64,000 nt of DNA from Amaricoccus sp. (lineage in GTDB: Bacteria > Pseudomonadota > Alphaproteobacteria > Rhodobacterales > Rhodobacteraceae). How positions within the stretch are numbered: the stretch's first letter is position 1; each line of letters begins with the position of its first letter. The DNA is taken from assembly GCF_017993425.1 (NCBI RefSeq), contig NZ_JAGOMQ010000010.1, positions 1-64,000 on the forward strand, read 5' to 3'. The notes under the pieces are model-generated. The model saw nothing but the letters and a program-made list of their open reading frames with translations, searched no databases and was not told the origin of the DNA. The position numbers and the translations under genes are program-made. This document shows, piece after piece, positions 53,326 through 62,687 of this stretch.

Positions 53326-54624
53326 TCAGGCGCGGCCCTGGCTGACCTCGATCGCGTCCGCGAAGGTGCGCAGGCCGGTGCGCGGCGCGCCGACGAGGCA
53401 GGCCATGTTCCCGGGCTTGTGCTGGTTCCGCAGCATCTTCAGATGCGCCTGCGGGATCTCGTTCCAGGGGAAGACCTCGGACATGCAGGGGTCGAGCCGG
53501 CGCTCCAGCATGAGCTGGTTCGCGGCGCTCGCCTGCTTGAGGTTGGCGAAGTGCGACCCCTGCACCCGCTTCTGGTGCATCCAGAGGTAGCGCGCGTCCA
53601 TGGTCAGGTTGAAGCCGGAGGTGCCGGCGCAGATCACCACCATGCCGCCGCGCTTCACCACGAAGACCGAGACCGGGAAGGTCTGCTCGCCGGGGTGCTC
53701 GAACACCATGTCGGGGTTCACGCCCTTGCCGGTGATGTCCCAGATCGCCTTGCCGAACTTGCGGACCTCGTCGAACCAGGCCTTGTATTCCGGCGTGTTG
53801 ACCTTGGGCATCTGGCCCCAGCAGTTGAAGTCCTTGCGGTTGATCACGCCCTTGGCGCCGAGGCTGAGCACGTAGTCGCGCTTGCTCTCGTCGGAGATCA
53901 CCGCGATCGCGTTGGCGCCCGCCGTGTTGATGAGCTGCACCGCGTAGACGCCCAAGCCGCCGGTGCCGCCCCAGACCAGCACGTTGTCCCCGGGCTTCAG
54001 CTCGTGCGGCTCGTGACCGAAGAGCATGCGGTAGGCGGTGGCGAGGGTGAGCGTGTAGCAGGCGCTCTCCTCCCAGGTCAGGTGCTGCGGCCGGCGCATG
54101 AGCTGGCGGGCCTGCACGCGGGCGAACTGGGCGAAGCTGCCGTCCGGGGTCTCGTAGCCCCAGATGCGCTGGGAGGGCGAGAACATCGGGTCGCCGCCGT
54201 TGCATTCCTCGTCGTCGCCGTCGTCCTGGTTGCAGTGGACCACGACCTCGTCGCCGACCTTCCAGCGCCGGACCTTGTCGCCCACGGCCCAGACGATGCC
54301 CGCGGCGTCGGAGCCGGCGATGTGGTAGGGGGCCTTGTGCACGTCGAAGGGCGAGATCGGCTTGCCGAGGCCGGCCCAGACGCCGTTGTAGTTGACGCCC
54401 GCGCCCATGACGAAGATCAGCACCTCGTTCGAGTCGATCGAGGGCGTCTCGACCACCTCGAGCTGGAAGCTCTTGTCCGGCTCGCCGTGGCGCTCGCGGC
54501 GGATCGCCCAAGCGTACATCTTCGGCGGCACGTAGCCGAGCGGCGGGATCTCCCCGACCTCGTAGAGCTCCTTTTGCGGCGCGTCATAGGCCGGCTGGGT
54601 CTGGGTGACGTCCATGAAGGCCAT
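53326..54624 (-). CDS. ccrA: Crotonyl-CoA carboxylase/reductase
   Basis: 432 residues. Ccr reduces and carboxylates crotonyl-CoA to (2S)-ethylmalonyl-CoA with NADPH and CO2, the key step of the ethylmalonyl-CoA pathway for acetyl-CoA assimilation. It is a medium-chain reductase: NYNGVWAGLGKPI (with the CO2-binding Asn), the Rossmann loop VLVWGGTGGLGVYAVQL (about 195-211), ECNGGDPMFSPSQRIWGYE and QGSHFANLKQASAANQL (substrate region with the catalytic His). ATG 54624, divergent from ecm across 259 bp. A strong terminator follows. Confidence 0.97.
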   Translation of the reverse strand: MAFMDVTQTQPAYDAPQKELYEVGEIPPLGYVPPKMYAWAIRRERHGEPDKSFQLEVVETPSIDSNEVLIFVMGAGVNYNGVWAGLGKPISPFDVHKAPYHIAGSDAAGIVWAVGDKVRRWKVGDEVVVHCNQDDGDDEECNGGDPMFSPSQRIWGYETPDGSFAQFARVQARQLMRRPQHLTWEESACYTLTLATAYRMLFGHEPHELKPGDNVLVWGGTGGLGVYAVQLINTAGANAIAVISDESKRDYVLSLGAKGVINRKDFNCWGQMPKVNTPEYKAWFDEVRKFGKAIWDITGKGVNPDMVFEHPGEQTFPVSVFVVKRGGMVVICAGTSGFNLTMDARYLWMHQKRVQGSHFANLKQASAANQLMLERRLDPCMSEVFPWNEIPQAHLKMLRNQHKPGNMACLVGAPRTGLRTFADAIEVSQGRA

Positions 54625-54814
54625 CGGGGGTCTCCTTGATCTCGGCGAGGGATCGCTGCGAGCGGCGGCGAAATTTTGTTGCGGGAAGAGGCCAGCTAGG
54701 AGCTATTACATTATCGGACCTCGCGATCAACCGGATTCTTGCTGCGATGCGGCGCGCGCCGCGGGCAAGATTAACGTGGCGTGGCCATGGGCTCGCGCAA
54801 GATTGTTTCTCGCG

Positions 54815-54832
54815 TTTGCGCTGCACTGCAAA
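54815..54832. promoter_or_regulatory. Candidate regulator site in the ccr/ecm intergenic region
   Basis: TTTGC (54815-54819) and GCAAA (54828-54832) form an inverted repeat with an 8-bp spacer, 51 bp upstream of the ecm start. The half-site recalls the TTTGCAAA elements bound by short-chain-acyl-CoA regulators (PccR/RamB/ScfR types) in related bacteria, but the spacing differs from the published double motif. The link is a hypothesis. Confidence 0.35.
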
Positions 54833-54883
54833 CGAACTAAGCTTGCCGCCGAACGACGGTGATTCGGAAGGGCGAGAGGGCAC

Positions 54884-56851
54884 ATGACCGAGGTTAAGCG
54901 CGACAAGCCCTGGCTGTTCCGCACCTATGCCGGGCATTCGACGGCCGCGAAGTCGAACGCGCTCTATCGCCAGAACCTCGCGAAGGGGCAGACCGGGCTG
55001 TCGGTCGCCTTCGACCTGCCGACGCAGACCGGCTACGACAGCGACCACGTGCTGGCGCGCGGCGAGGTCGGCAAGGTGGGGGTGCCGGTCAGCCATCTCG
55101 GCGACATGCGGGCGCTGTTCGACCAGATCCCGCTCGAGGCGATGAACACCTCGATGACGATCAACGCCACCGCGGCCTGGCTGCTCGCGCTCTATGTCGC
55201 GGTCGCCGAGGAGCAGGGGGCGGATGTCGCGAGGCTCCAGGGCACGGTGCAGAACGACATCATAAAAGAGTATCTCTCGCGGGGGACCTACGTGTTCCCG
55301 CCGGCGCCGTCGCTGAAGCTGATCGCGGACGTGGCGGAGTACACGTTCCGGGCGGTTCCGAAGTGGAACCCGATGAACGTCTGCTCCTACCATCTGCAGG
55401 AGGCCGGGGCGACGCCGGAGCAGGAGCTGGCCTTCGCGCTGGCGACGGCCTGCGCGGTGCTCGACCAGGTGAAGGGGCAGGTGCCGGCGGAGGACTTCCC
55501 GGAGGTGGTGAGCCGGATCTCGTTCTTCGTGAACGCCGGGATCCGGTTCGTCACCGAGATGTGCAAGATGCGGGCCTTCGTCGATCTGTGGGACGAGATC
55601 ACCGAGACGCGCTACGGGGTCGCGGACCCTACGCTGCGGCGGTTCCGCTACGGGGTGCAGGTGAACTCGCTGGGGCTGACGGAGCAGCAGCCGGAGAACA
55701 ACGTCTACCGCATCCTGATCGAGATGCTGGCCGTCGTGCTGTCGAAGAAGGCCCGGGCGCGGGCGGTGCAGCTGCCGGCGTGGAACGAGGCGCTGGGGCT
55801 GCCGCGGTCGTGGGACCAGCAATGGTCGCTCAGGATGCAGCAGATCATGGCCTACGAGACCGACCTCCTCGAGTACGGCGACCTCTTCGACGGCAATCCG
55901 GCGGTCGACGCCCGGGTCGAGGCGCTGAAGGCGGGGGCGCGGGCGGAGCTGGCGCGGATCGACGAGATGGGGGGCGCGGTCGCGGCGATCGACTACATGA
56001 AGGCGGAGCTGGTGCAGGCCAACACGGCGCGGCTCGGGCGGATCGAGGCGGGCGAGACGGTGGTGGTCGGGGTGAACCGCTTCGTCGAGGGCGAGGCGAG
56101 CCCGCTGGTCGGCGGCGACGGCGGGATCATGGTGGTCGACCCGGGCGTCGAGGCGGAGCAGATCGCCCGGCTCGGCGAGTGGCGGGCGGCGCGGGACGCC
56201 GGCGCCGTGGCGGCCGCGCTGGAGGCGCTGAAGGCGGCGGCGCGGTCGGGGGAGAACGTCATGGGCCCGTCGATCGCGGCGGCGAAGGCCGGCGTGACCA
56301 CCGGCGAGTGGGGCGCGGCGATGCGCGAGGTGTTCGGCGAATACCGGGCCCCGACCGGCGTCGGCAAGGCTGCGGTCGCGGCGGCGGGGCGGCTGGAGGA
56401 GGTGCGCGCGGCGGTCGAGGCGGCGAGCAAGCGGCTGGGGCGGCGGCTGAAGTTCCTGGTCGGCAAGCCCGGGCTCGACGGGCATTCCAACGGGGCGGAG
56501 CAGATCGCGGTGCGGGCGCGCGATGTCGGCATGGAGGTGGTCTACGAGGGCATCCGGCTGACGCCGGCGCAGATCGTCAACGCCGCGCTGGAGGAGTCCG
56601 TGCATATGGTCGGGCTGTCGATCCTGTCGGGCAGCCACCTGCCGCTGGTCCGGGACGTGATGGAGCGTCTGCGCGCGGCCGGGCTCGACGACGTGCCGGT
56701 GGTGGTCGGCGGCATCATCCCGGACGCCGACGCCGAGCAGCTGAAGGGCTACGGCGTGGCGCGGGTCTACACGCCGAAGGACTTCGACCTGAACCGGATC
56801 ATGCTCGACATCGTGGCGCTCGCCGAGGCCGAGGGACGGGCGGCGGCGTGA
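54884..56851 (+). CDS. ecm: Ethylmalonyl-CoA mutase
   Basis: 655 residues. Ecm (formerly MeaA) is a coenzyme-B12-dependent mutase that converts (2R)-ethylmalonyl-CoA to methylsuccinyl-CoA. The N-terminal (beta/alpha)8 domain has AFDLPTQTGYDSDHVLARGE (given as DLPTQTGYDSDHVLARG), QNDIIKEYLSRGTY and FYVNAGIRFVTEM-like text FFVNAGIRFVTEM. The C-terminal B12 domain has LDGHSNGAEQIAVRARD (Asp-x-His-x2-Gly, His ligand, about 532-548), SILSGSHLPL and VVGGIIPD. ATG 54884 follows GGGCGAGAGGGCAC. It is divergent from ccr. B12 supply would come from the pathway served by CobT. Confidence 0.97.
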   Translation: MTEVKRDKPWLFRTYAGHSTAAKSNALYRQNLAKGQTGLSVAFDLPTQTGYDSDHVLARGEVGKVGVPVSHLGDMRALFDQIPLEAMNTSMTINATAAWLLALYVAVAEEQGADVARLQGTVQNDIIKEYLSRGTYVFPPAPSLKLIADVAEYTFRAVPKWNPMNVCSYHLQEAGATPEQELAFALATACAVLDQVKGQVPAEDFPEVVSRISFFVNAGIRFVTEMCKMRAFVDLWDEITETRYGVADPTLRRFRYGVQVNSLGLTEQQPENNVYRILIEMLAVVLSKKARARAVQLPAWNEALGLPRSWDQQWSLRMQQIMAYETDLLEYGDLFDGNPAVDARVEALKAGARAELARIDEMGGAVAAIDYMKAELVQANTARLGRIEAGETVVVGVNRFVEGEASPLVGGDGGIMVVDPGVEAEQIARLGEWRAARDAGAVAAALEALKAAARSGENVMGPSIAAAKAGVTTGEWGAAMREVFGEYRAPTGVGKAAVAAAGRLEEVRAAVEAASKRLGRRLKFLVGKPGLDGHSNGAEQIAVRARDVGMEVVYEGIRLTPAQIVNAALEESVHMVGLSILSGSHLPLVRDVMERLRAAGLDDVPVVVGGIIPDADAEQLKGYGVARVYTPKDFDLNRIMLDIVALAEAEGRAAA

Positions 56852-57076
56852 GCGTAACACAGTGGGACAATGGTCAAGCTATTGACCCATAAGGATAAAT
56901 GTAAGCAGGCAATAATATTGCGCGACGGCATCCTGCGAAACGATGGGGTGGCTTGGCGTGGCGTGCGCGGCGGCCCACAATGACCCTCCGGCTCGTGGAT
57001 GCTCGCAGGGCGACAACGCGGTAGGTTGCGGGCGGGAGCCGTGGTATCCTCCGGGCGCTGCATCGGGGGACCAGTC

Positions 57077-57748
57077 ATGGAAAGCACGGGACCGGCGAGG
57101 TCGTCCGCAAGCAGGTTCATCGCGCCTCTGGCGGCGGCGTTGCTGGCCGGGGTCGGCGCGGCGCAGGGGGCCACGCTGGAATCGGCCACCTTCCGGGCGA
57201 GCCTGACCACCTTCGGGACCACGGTGGGGCCGTTCGACGGGACACCGAACATCCCCGGCCCCTGCGACATCTACGGCGCGGCCGGGGGCTGCGACCTCAA
57301 CGGGGTGGCCGACCCGAACGACCCCTTCTCGCCGCAGCTGGTGGTGGACTGGGTCGACGGCGACAGCTTCGATCTGTTCTTCTATGCGCCCTCCTCGATC
57401 GAGGACGACGTGCCGGTCAGCTTCTCGGTGACCGGGCTCTCCTTCCGCGACGGGGGGCGGGCGGCGGCGATCCGCGGCTTCACGTTCAACCGGAGCGCCT
57501 CGACGCTCGACACCTACCTGCAGAGCCCGAGCAACCCGTCCGGCGCCTACTTCCTGCCGCCGACGACGAGCTGGGCCGCGGATTCGGTGACGGCGGACTT
57601 CGCGATGTTCCACGGCCAGCTGATCAACGACGGGCCGCGGCTGCGCTTCGACGTCGAGGCGACGCCGGTCCCGGTTCCCCTGCCGGCGGCCGGGCTGCTG
57701 CTGATCGGCGGCCTGCTGACGCTGGGCGGACTGCGGCGCTTCGGCTGA
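57077..57748 (+). CDS. VPLPA-CTERM exported protein
   Basis: 223 residues. A basic start and IAPLAAALLAGVGAAQGA form a signal peptide, with cleavage likely after AQGA. The mature part (about 38-190) is a beta-rich domain with SFDLFFYAPSSIEDD and VSFSVTGLSFRDGG; two Cys (GPCDIYGAAGGCDL) may pair. The tail VPVPLPAAGLLLIGG then LLTLGGLRRFG is the VPLPA-CTERM sorting signal. It has no relation in sequence to the VPLPA-CTERM protein at 16.4 kb beyond the tail. ATG 57077. Function unknown; an exosortase elsewhere in the genome is required for processing. Confidence 0.82.
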   Translation: MESTGPARSSASRFIAPLAAALLAGVGAAQGATLESATFRASLTTFGTTVGPFDGTPNIPGPCDIYGAAGGCDLNGVADPNDPFSPQLVVDWVDGDSFDLFFYAPSSIEDDVPVSFSVTGLSFRDGGRAAAIRGFTFNRSASTLDTYLQSPSNPSGAYFLPPTTSWAADSVTADFAMFHGQLINDGPRLRFDVEATPVPVPLPAAGLLLIGGLLTLGGLRRFG

Positions 57749-57772
57749 CCGGGAGGGCCAGGCGGAGGCGGA

Positions 57773-58582
57773 TCATCCTGCGGCCTCGTCGATCCAGACC
57801 TTGAAGCCGCGGAGCTCGCCCGGGCCGAAGGTGTGCGTGAGCGGCACATCGGCGGCGTCGCGGCCCTGGGCGATCAGCACGCGGCCCCAGCGCGGCGCGT
57901 TGTTGCGCGGGTCGAACATGCGCCACCTGCCGCCGAGGTAGACCTCCATCCAGCCGGCGAAGTCCATCTCGGCGTAGGGCGGCGGCAGGCCGATGTCGCT
58001 CACATAGCCGGTGCAGTAGCGCGCCGGGATGTTCATGCAGCGACAGAACGCGACGGCGAGGTGAGCGAAGTCGCGACAGACGCCGCGCCGCTCGGTGTAG
58101 GCCTCCCAGGCGGTGCGGGTGGGCCGGGAGAACTCGTAGCCGAAGGTGATGTGGGCGTTGACGAAGTCGCAGATGGCCTGGACGCGGGCCCAGCCGGGCG
58201 GCGTGGCCTCGAAAAGCCGCCAGGCGTCCTCGGAGAGCCGGTCGGTCTCGCAGTAGCGGCTGCCGAGGAGGTACATCAGGGTGTCGGCGGGCAGGTCCTC
58301 CACGGCATGCTGGACGGCGTCGGGGGCGATCGGGTCGGGCAGGCCGGAGTCGCGGAGGAAGCCGCTCGTCCCGAGGCGCATGGGGCCGGCGGGGGCGACG
58401 AGGCGGCAGCACCAGTTGCCGAAGCTGTCGCGGTAGCTCTCGATCGGCACGGCCGGATCGGTCGTGAGGTGATCGGGGCCCTCGAGATCCTGGAAGCGCG
58501 AGTAGTGGACGTTCAGCAGGACGATCATCGGGGTGGGCTTCGGGAAGTCGAAGCGCATTTCGCAGCCGAAGCGGATCCGCAT
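57773..58582 (-). CDS. Transglutaminase-like family protein, copy 2
   Basis: 269 residues, paralogue of the protein at 27.9-28.8 kb. It has the beta domain (SYRDSFGNWCCRLVAPAG) and the core RRGVCRDFAHLAVAFCRCMN (about 170-189) with the nucleophilic Cys. The position of the canonical His reads FAGWMEVYLGG and the second loop is RWRMFDPRNN, so neither the family His nor the His seen in copy 1 is present. Activity as a transglutaminase or protease is therefore doubtful. ATG 58582 begins RIRFGCEMRFDFPKPTPM. It lies between a VPLPA-CTERM gene and sdhB without linkage. Confidence 0.85.
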   Translation of the reverse strand: MRIRFGCEMRFDFPKPTPMIVLLNVHYSRFQDLEGPDHLTTDPAVPIESYRDSFGNWCCRLVAPAGPMRLGTSGFLRDSGLPDPIAPDAVQHAVEDLPADTLMYLLGSRYCETDRLSEDAWRLFEATPPGWARVQAICDFVNAHITFGYEFSRPTRTAWEAYTERRGVCRDFAHLAVAFCRCMNIPARYCTGYVSDIGLPPPYAEMDFAGWMEVYLGGRWRMFDPRNNAPRWGRVLIAQGRDAADVPLTHTFGPGELRGFKVWIDEAAG

Positions 58583-58722
58583 GGCGTGGCCTTCAGGACG
58601 AGGGAAGGGTCCGCGCCGGCCTGGCGCCGGCGCATGTCCTGGCCGCGAGTGTAGGGCCGTTCGTTCGCAGGCGCCACATGAACGTCACGCCGGGGCGGGT
58701 GAAGCGACCCGGGCGGCTGGGG

Positions 58723-59502
58723 TCACATCCGCCGGTCGACCATCATCTGCTTGATCGAGGCGATTGCCTTGGCCGGGTTCAGCGACTTCGGGCAGGTCTT
58801 GGCGCAGTTCATGATGGTGTGGCAGCGGTAGAGCTTGAACGGATCCTCGAGGTCGTCGAGGCGCTCGCCGGTGGCCTCGTCGCGGCTGTCGGCGAGCCAG
58901 CGATAGGCCTGCAGGAGGGCGGCCGGGCCGAGGTAGCGGTCGCCGTTCCACCAGTAGGACGGGCAGGAGGTCGAGCAGCAGGCGCAGAGGATGCACTCAT
59001 AGAGCCCGTCGAGCTTGCGGCGGTCCTCGATCGACTGGCGCCATTCGGTGTTGGGCTCGGCCGAGGAGGTCTCGAGCCAGGGCTTCACGCTGGCGTGCTG
59101 CGCGTAGAAGTGGGTCAGGTCGGGGATCAGGTCCTTGATCACCGGCATGTGCGGCAGGGGATAGATCTTCACGTCGCCCTTGATCTCGTCCATGCCGCGG
59201 ATGCAGGCGAGGGTGTTGGTCCCGTCGATGTTCATCGCGCAGGAGCCGCAGATGCCCTCGCGGCAGGAGCGCCGGAAGGTGAGCGTCGGGTCGATCTCGT
59301 TCTTGATCTTGATCAGCGCGTCGAGGACCATCGGGCCGCAGGTGTCGAGGTCGACGAAGTAGGTGTCGATCCGCGGGTTCTCCGGGGTGTCCGGGTCGTA
59401 GCGGTAGATCTTGAAGGCGCGGACGTTGGTGGCGCCGGCGGGCTTGGGCCAGGTCCTGCCGACGACGACGCGGGAGTTGCGGGGGAGGGTGAATTCGACC
59501 AT
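58723..59502 (-). CDS. sdhB: Succinate dehydrogenase iron-sulfur subunit
   Basis: 259 residues. SdhB carries electrons from FAD to ubiquinone through three clusters: [2Fe-2S] in [13 protein letters not shown] with a further Cys in LACIRG (about 79-103), [4Fe-4S] in [15 protein letters not shown] (about 165-179), and [3Fe-4S] in [15 protein letters not shown] (about 222-236). All cluster Cys are present. ATG 59502. It is separated from sdhA by a foreign-looking vapD-like gene and still follows it in the same direction, with 9 bp to the vapD-like stop. Confidence 0.97.
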   Translation of the reverse strand: MVEFTLPRNSRVVVGRTWPKPAGATNVRAFKIYRYDPDTPENPRIDTYFVDLDTCGPMVLDALIKIKNEIDPTLTFRRSCREGICGSCAMNIDGTNTLACIRGMDEIKGDVKIYPLPHMPVIKDLIPDLTHFYAQHASVKPWLETSSAEPNTEWRQSIEDRRKLDGLYECILCACCSTSCPSYWWNGDRYLGPAALLQAYRWLADSRDEATGERLDDLEDPFKLYRCHTIMNCAKTCPKSLNPAKAIASIKQMMVDRRM

Positions 59503-59511
59503 GACTGCCTC

Positions 59512-59853
59512 CTAGTCCCGACGGCCTACAGCAGGGCCAAGATCGTTGAACTCTTCAATCCTGAGCATCCGTACGTCCCGGACGGCCGGTCCGAACCACA
59601 CGAGTCGACGGGCTACGTCTTGGATCGCCAGCACGCAGGTTACGGCGTTAACGTCGGGCGAGCCGAAATAGACGCTTCCTTGCTTCCAGCTAAACCCGTG
59701 CTCGCTGAGGACATTGCCGATCTCGGTATATCCGTTACGCCAGCTGGCCCCTTCGTAGAGCTCCTGCATTCTCGAAGTATCCATATCGAAGCTGATAGCG
59801 TACACGGTCCCGGCACCCTTCGAATTATGGCCTAGGCGAGCGTGATCGAGCAT
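59512..59853 (-). CDS. VapD-like endoribonuclease inside the sdh operon
   Basis: 113 residues. From YAISFDMDTSRMQELYEG on, it follows the VapD pattern: EIGNVLSEHGFSWKQGSVYF, CVLAIQDVARRLVWFGPAVR, DVRMLRIEEFNDL. VapD proteins share the ferredoxin-like fold of Cas2 and are RNA-cleaving toxins in Haemophilus and Helicobacter; the active Asp is the one in SFDMDT. The start is an ATG at 59853, 21 bp after the sdhA stop, with GGAAGCGGAG before it. The N-terminal extension (DHARLGHNSKGAGT) has an LGHNS-K motif seen in alphaproteobacterial phage-type proteins; a GTG at 59805 would skip it. GC content is visibly lower than in sdhA and sdhB. No antitoxin partner recognised. Confidence 0.85.
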   Translation of the reverse strand: MLDHARLGHNSKGAGTVYAISFDMDTSRMQELYEGASWRNGYTEIGNVLSEHGFSWKQGSVYFGSPDVNAVTCVLAIQDVARRLVWFGPAVRDVRMLRIEEFNDLGPAVGRRD

Positions 59854-59874
59854 CTCCGCTTCCCTATATGTTGC

Positions 59875-61683
59875 TTAGTACACGCGCGCCTTGGGCGCGA
59901 TCCGCTTCAGGTCGATGCCGCCGTGCTCCTGGGTGGTGAGCGGGTCGAGGTGGACCGGGCGGTAGGTCAGCGTCACCGTGTCGTCGGGGTGGACCCAGGC
60001 GAGGGTGTGCTTGCGCCATTCGGCGTCGTCGCGGTTGGGGAAGTCCTCGTGGGCGTGGGCGCCGCGGCTCTCCTTGCGGGCCTCGGCCGAGACGATGGTG
60101 GCCAGCGCGTTCGGCATCAGGTTGGTGAGCTCGAGCGTCTCCATCAGGTCGGAGTTCCAGATCATCGAGCGATCGGTGACCTTGACGTCGGCGAGCGAGC
60201 GGGCGACCGCGGTGACCTTCTCGACGCCCTCGGCGAGCGAGGCGTTGGTGCGGAAGACCGCGGCGTCGGACTGCATGGCGCGCTGCATCGCGAGGCGGAT
60301 CTCGGCGGTGGGGAGCTTGCCGTCGGCGTGGCGGAGCCCGTCGAAGCGGTCGAGCGCCTGCTCGACGGAGGCCGAGTTGAGCGGGCGGTTCGGCGTGCTG
60401 CGCTCGACGACCTCGCCGGCGCGGATCGCGGCGGCGCGGCCGAAGACCACGAGGTCGATCAGCGAGTTGGAGCCGAGGCGGTTGGCGCCGTGGACCGAGG
60501 CGCAGCCGGCCTCGCCGACGGCCATCAGGCCGGGGAGGATGCGGTCGGGATTGTGCTCGGTCGGGTCGAGGGCCTCGCCCCAGTAGTTGGTCGGGATGCC
60601 GCCCATGTTGTAGTGGACGGTCGGCGAGACCGGGATCGGGGCCTTGGTCACGTCGACGCCGGCGAAGATCTTGGCGCTCTCGGAGATGCCGGGCAGGCGC
60701 TCGTGCAGGGCCTCGGGGGGCAGGTGGTTGAGATGGAGGTGGATGTGGTCCTTGAGCGGGCCGACGCCCCTGCCCTCGCGGACCTCGATGGTCATGCAGC
60801 GCGAGACGACGTCGCGGGAGGCGAGGTCCTTGTAGGTGGGGGCGTAGCGCTCCATGAACCGCTCGCCCTCGGAATTGGTCAGGTAGCCGCCCTCGCCGCG
60901 GGCGCCCTCTGTGATCAGGCAGCCGGCCCCATAGATGCCGGTCGGATGGAACTGCACGAACTCCATGTCCTGGAGCGGCAGGCCCTGGCGGGCGACCATG
61001 CCGCCGCCGTCGCCGGTGCAGGTATGGGCCGAGGTCGCCGTGAAATAGGCGCGGCCGTAGCCGCCGGTGGCGAGCACCGTCATCTTGGCGTTGAAGCGGT
61101 GCAGCGTGCCGTCGTCGAGCTTCCAGGCGAGCACGCCCTGCACCACGCCGTCCTCGGTGCGGAGGAGGTCGATGGCGAAATACTCGATGAAGAACTGGGC
61201 GTTGTGCTTGACGGACTGGCCGTAGAGCGTGTGCAGGATGGCGTGGCCGGTGCGGTCGGCGGCGGCGCAGGTGCGCTGCACCGGCGGGCCCTCGCCGAAC
61301 TCGGTGGTGTGGCCGCCGAAGGGGCGCTGGTAGATGCGGCCGTCCTCGGTGCGGGAGAAGGGCACGCCATAGTGCTCGAGCTCGTAGACGGCCTTGGGGG
61401 CCTCGCGGGCGAGGTACTCCATGGCGTCGGTGTCGCCGAGCCAGTCGGAGCCCTTCACCGTGTCGTAGAGGTGCCACTGCCAGTTGTCGGGGCCCATGTT
61501 GCTGAGCGAGGCGGCGATGCCGCCCTGGGCCGCGACGGTGTGGCTGCGGGTGGGGAAGACCTTGGTGACGCAGGCGGTCTTCAACCCCTGCTCGGCCATG
61601 CCGAGGGTCGCCCGCAGGCCCGAGCCGCCGGCGCCCACGACGACGACGTCGTAGACATGATCGGTGAACGTATAGGCTGCCAT
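59875..61683 (-). CDS. sdhA: Succinate dehydrogenase flavoprotein subunit
   Basis: 602 residues. SdhA oxidises succinate to fumarate with a covalently bound FAD. FAD site [19 protein letters not shown] (about 13-31), the flavinylation His in [16 protein letters not shown] (His about 45), substrate residues in [11 protein letters not shown] and [21 protein letters not shown] (shortened), and [20 protein letters not shown] (about 400). All fit the family. ATG 61683. It follows sdhD by 10 bp and precedes a vapD-like gene. The window also encodes an SdhAF4-like assembly protein at 27.5 kb. Confidence 0.97.
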   Translation of the reverse strand: MAAYTFTDHVYDVVVVGAGGSGLRATLGMAEQGLKTACVTKVFPTRSHTVAAQGGIAASLSNMGPDNWQWHLYDTVKGSDWLGDTDAMEYLAREAPKAVYELEHYGVPFSRTEDGRIYQRPFGGHTTEFGEGPPVQRTCAAADRTGHAILHTLYGQSVKHNAQFFIEYFAIDLLRTEDGVVQGVLAWKLDDGTLHRFNAKMTVLATGGYGRAYFTATSAHTCTGDGGGMVARQGLPLQDMEFVQFHPTGIYGAGCLITEGARGEGGYLTNSEGERFMERYAPTYKDLASRDVVSRCMTIEVREGRGVGPLKDHIHLHLNHLPPEALHERLPGISESAKIFAGVDVTKAPIPVSPTVHYNMGGIPTNYWGEALDPTEHNPDRILPGLMAVGEAGCASVHGANRLGSNSLIDLVVFGRAAAIRAGEVVERSTPNRPLNSASVEQALDRFDGLRHADGKLPTAEIRLAMQRAMQSDAAVFRTNASLAEGVEKVTAVARSLADVKVTDRSMIWNSDLMETLELTNLMPNALATIVSAEARKESRGAHAHEDFPNRDDAEWRKHTLAWVHPDDTVTLTYRPVHLDPLTTQEHGGIDLKRIAPKARVY

Positions 61684-61693
61684 GGGGCTTTCC

Positions 61694-62074
61694 TCAGGCG
61701 ATGAAGGCGATCTTGGCGACGGCGAAGACGCCGGCGAGGCCGAAAGCCCAGCAGAGCAGCGTGTTGGCGAGAAGCGCGGCGGTGCGGATGGGCTTGTCGT
61801 GGACGTAGTCCTCGATCACCACCTGCAGCCCCTGCTGGACATGGACGAAGGTGGTGAGGATGAAGAGGATCGCCACGATGGCGTTGAACGGGTTGCCGTA
61901 GGTGTCGAGGACGTCGGCATGGGGGGCGCCGAGGCTCGACACGAAGGGGAAGATGAAGAGGAGGGTCAGGGGGACGAGCGCGACGGAGGTGATGCGCTGG
62001 CTCCACCAGTGGCCGGTGCCCTCCTTGGCGGAGCCGAGGCCGGTGACGCGGGAGCGGTCGGTGCGGTAGTCCAT
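61694..62074 (-). CDS. sdhD: Succinate dehydrogenase membrane anchor subunit
   Basis: 126 residues with three membrane helices (about 28-50, 60-80, 99-124). It anchors SdhAB to the membrane and with SdhC forms the quinone site and binds haem b. The second helix [25 protein letters not shown] (shortened: [18 protein letters not shown]) holds the His and the Asp-Tyr motif of the quinone site. ATG 62074, 12 bp after sdhC. The N-terminus [20 protein letters not shown] is typical for Alphaproteobacteria. Confidence 0.95.
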   Translation of the reverse strand: MDYRTDRSRVTGLGSAKEGTGHWWSQRITSVALVPLTLLFIFPFVSSLGAPHADVLDTYGNPFNAIVAILFILTTFVHVQQGLQVVIEDYVHDKPIRTAALLANTLLCWAFGLAGVFAVAKIAFIA

Positions 62075-62086
62075 GATGCGCTTCCC

Positions 62087-62479
62087 CTACCAGGCCAGGA
62101 TCAGGGTGAGGATGGTGAGGACCGCCGTGCCGGCGCAGGCGATCATGCCGGAGCGGGTCACGGAGGCGAGGTCGAAGCCGTGGCCGGCGTCCCAGACGAG
62201 GTGCCGGATGCCGTTGCAGAAGTGGTACCAGAGCGCGACCAGCATCCCGAGCATCACGAGGCCGCCGATCCACGAGGTGAGGAGGTCGTCGACGAGCTGG
62301 AAGTAGCCGGGGCCGGAGGCGGCGGCGAGGAACCACCAGACGCCGAGGACGGCGCCGAAGGCGACGCCGATGCCGGTGATGCGGTGCAGGAGCGACATCA
62401 CCGAGGTGATCTGGAGGCGATAGACCTGCCCGAGCATGAACGGGGACAAGGGGCGATTGCCCCGGTTTACATCGGCCAT
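62087..62479 (-). CDS. sdhC: Succinate dehydrogenase cytochrome b556 subunit
   Basis: 130 residues. Signature NRPLSPFMLGQVYRLQITSV then MSLLHRITGIGVAFG (the S-x-x-HR-x-TG motif of the quinone site), and the haem ligand His in LWYHFCNGIRHLVWDAGHGF. Three membrane helices are visible. ATG 62479 follows CGGAGGCGCAC, a strong ribosome site. First gene of the sdhC-sdhD-sdhA-(vapD-like)-sdhB run; the promoter should lie within the 208 bp to the mch stop. Confidence 0.95.
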   Translation of the reverse strand: MADVNRGNRPLSPFMLGQVYRLQITSVMSLLHRITGIGVAFGAVLGVWWFLAAASGPGYFQLVDDLLTSWIGGLVMLGMLVALWYHFCNGIRHLVWDAGHGFDLASVTRSGMIACAGTAVLTILTLILAW

Positions 62480-62687
62480 GTGCGCCTCCGCGTCGCCGCC
62501 CGACCCCTGCCCGGGAGGCGCGGCGACGGCCTGTCCGGGTCCAGCGACGAAGGGGAGCGGCAGCGGCCAGGCCGGTGCGCGATCCCCCTGCGCGTTGCGG
62601 TTACAACACCCTTCGACACGCGAATGCAAGCGGCATCGCTCAGGCGAACAGGCTGGTGATTTCGATGATCGCCCTGTTGTCGCATGG

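Noticed and set aside
54584..56860. 758-codon minus-strand frame opposite ecm
   Set aside because: His/Arg/Asp-rich shadow; ecm carries the complete mutase and B12 motifs.
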